Below are positions 1 through 5,977 of a DNA stretch of 7,156 bases, in pieces. How positions within the stretch are numbered: the stretch's first letter is position 1; each line of letters begins with the position of its first letter. A program made the position numbers and the translations under genes. The notes beneath the pieces were generated by a model, which saw only the letters and a program-made list of their open reading frames with translations, was not told the DNA's origin and ran no database searches. Origin of the DNA: Chitinophagales bacterium (GTDB lineage Bacteria > Bacteroidota > Bacteroidia > Chitinophagales > Chitinophagaceae); contig JAATGW010000343.1 of the NCBI GenBank assembly GCA_015654495.1, forward strand, positions 1 to 7,156, in the 5' to 3' direction.

Positions 1-79
1 TGCTGAAAAGATCCGGATAGGTTGATAAAATCCGGGAACCTAAATAGGCTATGAGTTCTTTCGACGCTCCTGCAATCAT
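1..79 (-). CDS. N-terminal fragment of an unknown protein, cut by the window edge
   Basis: An open frame begins with ATG at 79 and stays open for 26 codons to the left edge. It reads MIAGASKELIAYLGSRIL followed by STYPDLFS. The amino-acid mix (helix-friendly, no low-complexity runs) looks like real coding sequence. An in-frame stop lies about 60 bases upstream, and there is no other ATG between it and the chosen start. I do not recognise the family, and the short visible part shows no motif. It could also be a remnant, because the ~200 bases upstream hold only short broken frames. The coding call is moderate and no function is proposed. Confidence 0.35.
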   Translation of the reverse strand, partial: MIAGASKELIAYLGSRILSTYPDLFS

Positions 80-470
80 TGCGTTTCTCTGAAAAATCGA
101 CTGGCTACAAACAGGGGGCTCCTATGGGGCCGGAGAACAGGTTGCTTTCATCTTCAGAGATGCATGATTATTTGAACTTTTTATCAAAAACCCTTGCATG
201 TCATTTCTTAAAAAATCCTTTCGAAAACCTTTTCCATGGCGTTCTTCATTCAAAAACAGCAGGCCCTAAATTGAGTCGATTATTGATTTTGAAGTTGGTT
301 GTAAAATTGTTTCTGCGGACAGGAATTGCTTACAGGTGAGATATTAATATTAGGACAGACAGCAGACAACCGTTGTTTATTAATTTGGCCGTCCGGTCCG
401 GACTGAAGTTGAGTTTCATAACAGCCGGTTGTAATTCCGTCCAGATACACGAGCTTCACTATCATTTTAG

Positions 471-486
471 CAAATGTTTACATTTG
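471..486. repeat. 16-bp palindrome CAAATGT-TT-ACATTTG
   Basis: Two perfect 7-base inverted arms flank a TT centre. It lies five bases beyond the stop of the small minus-strand frame at 492-581. There is no U-tract on either side, so it is a poor intrinsic terminator. A dimeric repressor operator is the other simple reading. AT-rich palindromes of this size also arise by chance. Confidence 0.25.
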
Positions 487-491
487 TCATC

Positions 492-581
492 TCAAAATTT
501 ATCGACTTTACAAATCACTTTCTCACCTGTAGGTGGTACCACATTTCCATCCGATTCCTTCACGTTACCCTGCAAAGTCAT
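492..581 (-). CDS. Possible small protein of 29 aa or a gene remnant
   Basis: ATG at 579-581 opens 29 codons ending in TGA at 492-494. The peptide begins MTLQGNVKESDGNVVPPTGE and ends KVICKVDKF. It is hydrophilic, with a beta-rich pattern and codon choices that look coding rather than random. It has no signal peptide, no membrane segment and no family I recognise. It follows the hydrolase gene on the same strand by about 90 bases. It may be the surviving tail of a larger degraded protein. The call rests only on composition, so confidence is low. Confidence 0.2.
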   Translation of the reverse strand: MTLQGNVKESDGNVVPPTGEKVICKVDKF

Positions 582-674
582 TATTGATAATAGCGTTGCT
601 CATTGTATGACTAAATTTATAATTCAACACCGGTTCCGGGGCAAGGTTACTTGATTTATAAATGTCGTCGCCGA

Positions 675-1520
675 TTATTTAAAAAAATCAATCGCGATCC
701 TGTTAATAAGGTCAGGTCGCTCTGCAAATACTTCATGTGTCGTATTTGGTAAGACACAATACTGGCTATTCTTTATCAGACTGTACATTTCCAGTCCATG
801 TTCGATTGAAATCATATCCCTGTCGCCGAGCACTATCATAACCGGAATGGTTATGCTGTCATAAACACTAGTCGGAAAATACTCTCTTTTATACACCATC
901 AGGTTTATATTGTTTACCATTTTTTCCCAATCTTTTTTGGGAGTCAATGTGCTATACCATTCAATGTCTTTCTTATTGGATGCAGACCAGTATTCCATCG
1001 AAGGAATTTTCACCGAGTCAAGAGGAAATCCGTCCGGAAGTACAAATCCTCTCATCCCGTTGTTTGCCCCGACCGCAATTGCCTTTTTGATCCTGTCAGC
1101 CCGTCTATCAGCCAATAGAAGACTGACAATTGCTCCATCACTCCAACCCATCACATAGCAACTGTCAATCTTTAAGGAGTCAATTAGTTGGGACATGAAA
1201 TCCGTTAACAGGTCGTAACTTAAACTGTCAGTTTGATCAGACCTGCCTTGTCCTGGTGTATCAGGTGCAATAACTCTGTAATGTTCTGAAAGGCCGGGGA
1301 TACATTTTCCAAAGTCCCTTATACTTCTATTAATCCCTCCACCTGAAAGTAATAATAAAGGAATCCCCTGGCCATATTCTTCAAAGTATATTTTCCGGTT
1401 ATTGATTAGTATATGTTTGCCTTCATTAGATCCATACTCTATTTTTGTAGGTCCTGTGCTGCAACCTGCCCATAGGACTGAAATTAAAATGAGGGAGAAT
1501 GTTATTTTCATGTCCTGCAT
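675..1520 (-). CDS. Exported alpha/beta-fold hydrolase, probable lipoprotein
   Basis: A 281-residue alpha/beta hydrolase. The nucleophile elbow is G-W-S127-D-G, the acid lies in GDRD (D235 most likely, D233 possible), and the base is H262 in TTHEVF. These follow the family's order and spacing. The oxyanion-side loop is the GGG near 60-62. Residues 4-20 (MKITFSLILISVLWAGC) form a short signal peptide ending in AGC, so lipidation at C20 is likely. The -3 residue is W rather than L, so the lipobox is imperfect. No acidic surface-export signal follows the Cys, which suggests a periplasm-facing anchor. The enzyme is probably an esterase or peptidase-like hydrolase; the substrate cannot be read from sequence. 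The start is ATG at 1520 or, just as plausibly, the ATG three codons on at 1511, which begins directly with the signal peptide. No cap-domain insertion is evident, and the length is normal for the family. Confidence 0.88.
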   Translation of the reverse strand: MQDMKITFSLILISVLWAGCSTGPTKIEYGSNEGKHILINNRKIYFEEYGQGIPLLLLSGGGINRSIRDFGKCIPGLSEHYRVIAPDTPGQGRSDQTDSLSYDLLTDFMSQLIDSLKIDSCYVMGWSDGAIVSLLLADRRADRIKKAIAVGANNGMRGFVLPDGFPLDSVKIPSMEYWSASNKKDIEWYSTLTPKKDWEKMVNNINLMVYKREYFPTSVYDSITIPVMIVLGDRDMISIEHGLEMYSLIKNSQYCVLPNTTHEVFAERPDLINRIAIDFFK

Positions 1521-1661
1521 CGTTAGTTGTAAACGCTGTCCGCAATACCTGTTCGTAACGTTAAAACATTTGTGTTTGGAGCAGAATTTGAAATGGGTCT
1601 GCCCGGTATAAATGCTGATTAAAAATACAAAAGTTCCCTGGTAGTCTGTTGCTGATTAGTA

Positions 1662-1727
1662 GTCCGTCGGCTGTGGCTGAAGCTGGTCGTAGCAACACCG
1701 TTAAAGTGGCATTGTCTGCCCGACGAC
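1662..1727. repeat. Imperfect inverted repeat, stem-loop in the intergenic gap
   Basis: GTCCGTCGGC (1662-1671) and GCCCGACGAC (1718-1727) pair over eight bases (GTC/GAC plus GTCGG/CCGAC) with a single-base bulge and a 46-base loop. The structure sits in the 268-bp gap between the lipoprotein and hydrolase genes, next to ACTTAAC at 1726-1732. The gap also holds several CGTTA/TAACG words and has no coding frame of note. No U-tract follows, so it is not an intrinsic terminator. It could be part of an interspersed intergenic repeat; one window cannot show this. Confidence 0.35.
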
Positions 1728-1788
1728 TTAACGCAAATGCAATATTAGCAGCAATGCAAATTTCATAATCTCCATTCTCCGGGTTAAA

Positions 1789-2334
1789 CTACTTTTCACT
1801 TTCAATTATTGTTCTGATGCTTTCAAGCTCTTGTCTCGAATAGCTACCACGATTTAATGCTGTAACACCACCTGTAATTTGTGAGTATACAGTCCCAACA
1901 TGCAAAAGCCGGTTGTCAAGAATAAAAGCCAGTTTTTTCATAATTGCTTTTTGTGTTGCATTACTCCAATTTTCTGTTCCTTCTTTGTCGAGCCGCATTG
2001 CCAACCCGATATATTTTTTGTCAGTATTGCTTTCATAAATTTCAAATGTCGTAACGTTTTTAGCGGTTATGATTGGTTTTGGATCTAGATAATATATTTC
2101 GTCAGATTTGTCCAGCTGTCGTTTGTAACTGTTTGGTGTGTCAACTACGTAATACCAACCCGTATATAAAACAGTGCTATCATGTTTAAGTATGTCTGGA
2201 CTGTCCTTAATATGGTGCTCCGGGTCTTCTAATAACCTGTCGCCAATTTTTTGATCGGGTTGATTTGAATTACTGTTTTTACAGCCTGTCAAAACAAGAA
2301 AGAGTGAAAAGAAAAGAGCTGACCTATTTTTCAT
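1789..2334 (-). CDS. Lipoprotein with a SecDF P1-head-like domain
   Basis: A 181-residue secreted lipoprotein. Residues 1-18 form a signal peptide with a clean lipobox, L-T-G-C18, followed by an Asn/Ser/Gln-rich linker. From about 56 to the end it resembles the P1-head subdomain of the SecD translocation subunit. The features are TGWYYV then a YLDPKPIIT strand (81-90), LAMRLDKEGTENWSNAT (111-127), KKLAFILDNRLL (133-144), the ITGG turn (153-156), and a closing SRQELESIRTII helix. In SecD this subdomain lies in the periplasm and helps pull proteins across the membrane. Stand-alone lipoprotein copies are known in Bacteroidota and other phyla, but their role is unclear. There is no membrane-channel part here, so it is not SecD itself. 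The ATG start gives the signal peptide directly. The domain call is from recalled family features. Confidence 0.75.
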   Translation of the reverse strand: MKNRSALFFSLFLVLTGCKNSNSNQPDQKIGDRLLEDPEHHIKDSPDILKHDSTVLYTGWYYVVDTPNSYKRQLDKSDEIYYLDPKPIITAKNVTTFEIYESNTDKKYIGLAMRLDKEGTENWSNATQKAIMKKLAFILDNRLLHVGTVYSQITGGVTALNRGSYSRQELESIRTIIESEK

Positions 2335-2381
2335 TGTAATTGCCGGTGAGTACAGTTTTTCTATTGGATGTTGCCAAGGCG

Positions 2382-2389
2382 CAAATTTA
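2382..2389 (-). promoter_or_regulatory. Bacteroidota-type -7 element (TAAATTTG) for the lipoprotein gene
   Basis: The minus strand reads TAAATTTG, an exact match to the TAnnTTTG -7 consensus of Bacteroidota housekeeping sigma. It lies about 48 bases before the lipoprotein start, which would leave a leader of roughly 40 bases. No TTTG at the usual -33 distance is visible; the nearest TTG is about 23 bases upstream, so the match is partial. Confidence 0.3.
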
Positions 2390-2406
2390 TGGCATCATCC
2401 GTTCTG

Positions 2407-2567
2407 CTATTTCAATAAAACGCTATCCCGTTGTTTTGCTTCAGCCACGATCACGATCCTGTTCTTTTCATGCCGGATGATGCATACTGTTTGACCCGCG
2501 CTGAAACCGAATCCTGCAGCCATTTACCGGAAAGCCTGATCTCAGGAAAGCCCGATATTATCTGCAT
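2407..2567 (-). pseudogene. SymE-family type I toxin-like gene, frameshifted
   Basis: Starting at ATG 2567, frame one gives MQIISGFPEIRLSGKWLQ. It then loses the family and stops at a TGA. One frame over, from 2514, the sequence continues GFSAGQTVCIIRHEKNRI, then VIVAEAKQRDSVLLK, and stops with TAG at 2407-2409. Joined, these give the SymE fold: PEIRLSGKWL, a GF-x-GQ turn, then the V-x-IxxEKNRIVI strand. SymE proteins are small AbrB-like toxins; in E. coli the mRNA is held down by the antisense RNA SymR. The break lies in 2512-2519 and equals one missing base (or two extra). The start is 15 bases after the stop of the upstream small gene, so the two were probably co-transcribed. Either the gene is dead or the base call is wrong. 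A matching antisense RNA promoter was not identified. Confidence 0.72.
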
Positions 2568-2582
2568 TTCACCATATCAAAT

Positions 2583-3007
2583 TCACGAATTTGCCTTTTT
2601 ATGATTTTTTTCAATTAGGCCTGTAATCTCAATTACCTGACATTCGGCAGTGCGACGCGAGCCTTCCATAAAATATCCAACGAGTCCTATTTTTATTTTA
2701 TCAGCATGATAGCTTCTCCTCTCATCAACTATGATCCACATCCTTGCATTACCGGTGCGGGTAACGGGAATACTGTCATCCAATATTAAATTTCTTCCTC
2801 ATCTTCAAACTCCGGCCATATCATAAAAATTGTAGAACTTCCTGAATGTTCCGGGTGTTCATAGTAAAAATCTGATCGATATCCTTGATGGGGCAAACTT
2901 TTTCGTCCACCTTCTTCCATGCTGTAAAATCTATAAACTACCCGAAAATCTGCCTGATGTCCCAATTTATGTTCATAAGAATAATGCGATGGTTGTTGTT
3001 GTATCAA
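2583..3007 (-). pseudogene. Small EF-Tu C-terminal (domain III)-like protein, frameshifted
   Basis: Two minus-strand frames together make one protein. The first (3007-2786) carries EEGGRKSLPHQGYRSDFYY at residues 31-49, matching the EEGGRH...GYRPQFYF stretch that opens EF-Tu domain III. The second (2783-2583) carries FMEGSRRTAECQVIEI, matching the closing REGGRTVGxGVVxxI strand. Neither half makes a domain alone. One extra base in GAAGAAATTT near 2787-2795 would restore ...EEENLILDDSIPV... and give about 141 residues. EF-Tu domain III-like single-domain proteins of this kind are known hypotheticals without GTPase parts; their role is not established. The first frame has no ATG. The TTG at 3007 abuts the TAG of the upstream membrane-protein gene (TAGTTG), which fits translational coupling but is not proof of it. 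SymE follows 15 bases downstream. Confidence 0.68.
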
Positions 3008-3862
3008 CTAAAGTATGTTTAAAGATTTATTCCCTGCTTTTCTTAACAGGTTAACCCCAATAAAATAAGGCATAAGAAACGGAAATGCAGGGATGGATAC
3101 AGCAAAGCCGGCTGTCTTAAATGCTTCCGTAAAAAAAGCCGATAAAATGATTATTATCAGAGCCAACAGGCTGAATAGGATATAGAAGAAACCGGAAGTT
3201 TTACTTAACCAACCTGCTTTTCGTAAAGAGAAAACAATAGCAAATGTTGCAAAATAGGTTAATGCCACTTCGACTACAGAGATGAGTCCGAATAGTTGCC
3301 TCACCGGTAAAAACCACTCGGGAATATCAGAAGTATTATTATTAACCTGGATTCTGAATAATTCACTCAGGTAAAAACCCCAATAAAGCATGTTTAGGAT
3401 AAAAAGTGGAATGGCAATCAATACTGCAGTCACAGCAAGTAAGGAAAAATAGTTTTCTCCTTTTGTTTTAAGTATACCTCTTAAACTAACAAATCCGAAA
3501 GCAATAAACACACCACTGATCACGAGTATAAAGTATCGAAACTGTTGTTCCTTTACTGAGGTTGTCCATTCTGCTGCTGTATCCGGCGGCGGACCTAATC
3601 CTGCAAATACGGAAATTAAAATCCAGGGTACGATCAGAAAAAATGCAGCCCTTGCAAGTTTATTTTCTTCATCATTTTTTAAAAGGATAGCATGCAGACC
3701 AAGCGACCATGAAGCCATTATCATTAAAACTACATTCAAGAGCCATACAGGCAAATAAAGTTTATAACTGATATGTCCAACACCAAACCCAAGTCCTGCT
3801 ACAATAAATGGAACAAGCAGAAGATAAATGTAGCTTGTCGTTTTTATTGCGGCGGAGTTCAT
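3008..3862 (-). CDS. Polytopic inner-membrane protein of unknown function, eight predicted helices
   Basis: A 284-residue protein with an ATG start, strongly hydrophobic throughout. I count eight candidate membrane helices at roughly 10-32, 37-61, 71-92, 108-127, 138-165, 188-213, 222-244 and 250-273. The connecting loops are short; the longest polar ones are near 92-107 (GPPPDTAAEWTTSVKEQQ) and 166-187. There is no signal peptide beyond helix one, no ATP-binding motif, no conserved charged residue inside a helix that I can pick out, and no family I recognise. It ends in TAG directly against the TTG of the EF-Tu-like small gene, so the two are likely one transcript. A transporter, a sensor module or a small-molecule-binding membrane protein are all possible. 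Reality of the gene is well supported by length and hydropathy; the function is not. Confidence 0.75.
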   Translation of the reverse strand: MNSAAIKTTSYIYLLLVPFIVAGLGFGVGHISYKLYLPVWLLNVVLMIMASWSLGLHAILLKNDEENKLARAAFFLIVPWILISVFAGLGPPPDTAAEWTTSVKEQQFRYFILVISGVFIAFGFVSLRGILKTKGENYFSLLAVTAVLIAIPLFILNMLYWGFYLSELFRIQVNNNTSDIPEWFLPVRQLFGLISVVEVALTYFATFAIVFSLRKAGWLSKTSGFFYILFSLLALIIIILSAFFTEAFKTAGFAVSIPAFPFLMPYFIGVNLLRKAGNKSLNIL

Positions 3863-4301
3863 AAACGGGTTTTGTGTCTGATCTTAAAAAAAATGACAGC
3901 CAGGCACAGGTATCGCCTGAGGTGAGCTGTTTAATAACGAATAGCCGGGAACTGCTGTCAGGCTTTGTTTTGCTGATAAAATTAAGAATTTTGTCGGCAT
4001 TATTCGCAGAGGCCGGACTGTGGTCACTCCACAAAGGCGAAAACCATTGAGCAACAAATTTCTATTCCTGTTTCGGATTTGTTTTTTTGATGAATTCGAA
4101 CTGCTAATTCCACAGCAGAATTCAGAAATGGATCTGCGTTCAATTGAAATCCAAAAGCCACCGGAAAATTTTGTGATTGCGTTTACAACCGACGCAAGCC
4201 GCCTGGCGAATGCCTTATTGAGTATGGCAATGCAAAGGAAGCGAATCCTGCAACTTTGAAACGAAACATGCGGGAAAATATTCAAATAGTCGGGGTCATG
4301 A
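3863..4301. other. 439-bp stretch without a supported gene between the sigma and membrane genes
   Basis: Open frames cross this stretch on both strands, but none has a clear start, domain or neighbour logic. The most protein-like piece is on the plus strand, 4020-4259 (GTG start, then a stretch containing NSEMDLRSIEIQKPPENFVI and DASRLANALLSMAMQRKR). The minus-strand frames over the same bases are rich in Ser, Arg and Cys and look like shadows. The segment contains GCCTGA...TCAGGC arms and two GAATTC sites, but no terminator with a U-tract. It may be a copy of an interspersed repeat or a gene remnant. Confidence 0.4.
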
Positions 4302-5711
4302 CTACCGGGTACGGGATATCTCCGCCGCTCCATTCAACCCCTTGTCGCCGTATTTTTCAGTAGCTTCTTTACTGTCCAGCGTCACCAGTTCATAATCCTC
4401 ATTGGCGAGTTTTACCGTTTTTCCGGAACTGACGGGCTGCCCGTCAACAATCAGCAATTGCACTTTACCCAGGAAGGTGAATTCACCATTTCCCTGAAAG
4501 TGGTTTTCCTTAAAATCGACGCGCACTTTTCCTCTAAAATATAATTCCTTGTCATGTTCCGACCAATACAATTCTGAAGCCCTGAAACTGCCTTTTTCTT
4601 TTTGAGCTGTAAGGGAACTGTTCACATAATTCGTTTGAGATTTTGCAATTGCAGAATCATTCGAAAGCATTGTATCTGCACGACTGTATTGTTCAATCTG
4701 ATTCTTAATAGAATCTTTTGCCATAACTGTTGGTGCTGTAACTGATGACAAAGCGAGCATGAGCGCCAGGGAATCCAATGGTTTCATTTGTTTCTGTTTT
4801 AAGTTTCTTTCAGGTATGACGCTGTCCGGCGTAATGGTTGCAGTCGGAGTTTGAAAAAATGCGGGATTTTTTATTGTAGTATCTGATCCTGTTTTTTCCG
4901 CTACAGTTGAATTTTGAACAGGCTTTTTCATCTGGATTGCAACCAACACAATGGCAACTACAATTGCTGAAAGCGTGACCGATGTCACGAGGATTTTGAC
5001 ATTCGACCTTAGAAACGGATTACTACTAAATGCATTCTGGTTATTGAACTTAACCGATTCGAGAGATAGCGGTTTGCGGGGAGGAACTGAAAAATCGTCA
5101 AGACATTTCCTGAATAACTGATCCATATTTCTATCTGCATCCCCGGCGAGTAACAGAACAAGGACTTTCTTATGTTCCTTGTCATCCTGGTTTGCTTCTG
5201 CCTTACGGATAAGCAATTGCTGTAATTTCTTACGGGCTCTAGATAGATGTGATTTTGATGTTCCCTCGCTTATTCCAAGCTCTTCACCGATTTGCGCGTG
5301 GGTAAATTCCTCCATCACATAGAGATTGAAAACCAGCCGATGGTGTTCCGGCAGTTGGTCAATGGTATCAATCAATTCGTCGATGGTAAAACTCATGGAA
5401 TTAATGGGATCAGTATTTTCTTCAGTTGGATCAGGGAGCTCAGTATTTGTTATAAGATCATGCAGGTAAGGGTCTTTTTTTCGATCTCTCAGGTATTGTA
5501 GCGCATGATTTACAACGATTCGCCGCAACCATGCTTCAAATTTGCCTTTACCTTCATATGTTCCGTACCTGTCTATAGCTTTCAAAAATGCATCATGTGC
5601 CAGATCTTCCGATAACTGGTAGTTCCTGGTATAGCGGTAACAGATACCAATCAGTTTGCCCATATTGTTTTGATAGGCTCTTTCCCAAAAATCTTTTGTT
5701 GATACTGTCAA
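4302..5711 (-). CDS. ECF sigma factor fused to a transmembrane helix and an extracytoplasmic plug-like domain
   Basis: A 469-residue fusion. Residues 8-78 are sigma region 2 (SEDLAHDAFLKAI at 34-46, WLRRIVVNHALQYLRDRKK at 61-79). Residues 112-168 are region 4 with the helix-turn-helix THAQIGEELGISEGTSKSHL. A linker with FRKCLDDFSVPPRKPLS leads to one membrane helix at about 237-260. A Ser/Thr-rich extracytoplasmic spacer follows. From about 376 there is a beta-rich domain ending in LLIVDGQPVSS (419-429) and EATEKYGDKGLNGAAEIS, like the YGxxGxNGVIxI end of TonB-receptor plugs. Free ECF factors are about 180-200 residues, so the C-terminal half is extra. A membrane-tethered sigma factor would need release by proteolysis, or would act at the membrane; this is inferred. 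There is no separate anti-sigma gene nearby. The start is TTG at 5711: there is no upstream ATG before an in-frame stop, and the next ATG (M17) would cut the first sigma helix. Confidence 0.82.
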   Translation of the reverse strand: MTVSTKDFWERAYQNNMGKLIGICYRYTRNYQLSEDLAHDAFLKAIDRYGTYEGKGKFEAWLRRIVVNHALQYLRDRKKDPYLHDLITNTELPDPTEENTDPINSMSFTIDELIDTIDQLPEHHRLVFNLYVMEEFTHAQIGEELGISEGTSKSHLSRARKKLQQLLIRKAEANQDDKEHKKVLVLLLAGDADRNMDQLFRKCLDDFSVPPRKPLSLESVKFNNQNAFSSNPFLRSNVKILVTSVTLSAIVVAIVLVAIQMKKPVQNSTVAEKTGSDTTIKNPAFFQTPTATITPDSVIPERNLKQKQMKPLDSLALMLALSSVTAPTVMAKDSIKNQIEQYSRADTMLSNDSAIAKSQTNYVNSSLTAQKEKGSFRASELYWSEHDKELYFRGKVRVDFKENHFQGNGEFTFLGKVQLLIVDGQPVSSGKTVKLANEDYELVTLDSKEATEKYGDKGLNGAAEISRTR

Positions 5712-5818
5712 TTTTTATTTCAGTTTTTAAGATGATGCAGAAAAATCAATTGGTGGCAGTTTATTTGATAAAATTTAGTTGATTTTTTTTAACAGGCTAC
5801 ACAGAATAATATTTATGT

Positions 5819-5977
5819 TCAATCATAAAACTCAATTGCCGTTAGTTCTTTCCCGTAATCAGAAACTGAGTCAATAATGAGCCTATATCGAGATTTGGAA
5901 AGAAAGTAAAATTGCGGATGAAACCAGTGCTTGTGCTTCCTATGGTCATAACTTAATCCAAAAGGAGTGTTTATTAT
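5819..5977 (-). pseudogene. Orphan coding-like tail after the AbiEii gene, in the same frame
   Basis: Immediately after the AbiEii stop (TAA at 5978-5980) the same frame stays open for 52 sense codons and ends in TGA at 5819-5821. It includes TPFGLSYDHRKHKHWFHPQF, then YFLSKSRYRLIIDSVSDYGK and ELTAIEFYD. The composition (aromatic and charged residues alternating with short hydrophobic strands) looks like the C-terminal part of a real protein. There is no ATG, GTG or TTG start in frame. AbiEii proteins normally end near residue 320, so this is not a usual domain of that family. It is most simply the 3' remnant of another gene whose front was lost. Readthrough of TAA or a gene with an unusual start are less likely. 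I do not recognise the family. Confidence 0.4.

Larger units (their letters stand above)
80..674. other. Gene-poor stretch downstream of the hydrolase gene
   Basis: About 600 bases without a gene I can support. Frames on both strands are short and lack recognisable domains. One 29-codon minus-strand frame and one palindrome are listed separately. The minus strand also holds a few very short ATG frames, for example MKNAMEKVFERIF near 240-200, which look like debris. No rRNA, tRNA, CRISPR or insertion-sequence end was seen. The segment may be decayed coding sequence. Confidence 0.5.

Noticed and set aside
612..644. Promoter-like TTG...TAAATTTA on the minus strand upstream of the 29-aa frame
   Set aside because: The -7 element lacks its final G and the spacer is about 22 bases, outside the usual range. 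It is too weak to list.
79..654. Plus-strand frames 79-339 and 373-654, and minus-strand frame 280-465
   Set aside because: No domain, no convincing start and an odd residue mix. They do not look like real genes.
1662..1788. Integron attC site
   Set aside because: RYYYAAC/GTTRRRY-like words occur (ACTTAAC at 1726, GTTAAAC near 1784), but the inner arms between them do not pair. No integrase or cassette series is visible.
2780..2800. Programmed -1 ribosomal frameshift at AAATTTA in the EF-Tu-like gene
   Set aside because: The heptamer is in the wrong register: the upstream frame reads GAA-ATT-TAA, not A-AAT-TTA. A lost base explains it more simply.
3762..4333. Overlapping minus-strand frames 3762-4034 and 3884-4333
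   Set aside because: They overlap the real membrane-protein and sigma genes or the empty gap, and have Ser/Arg/Cys-rich shadow composition.
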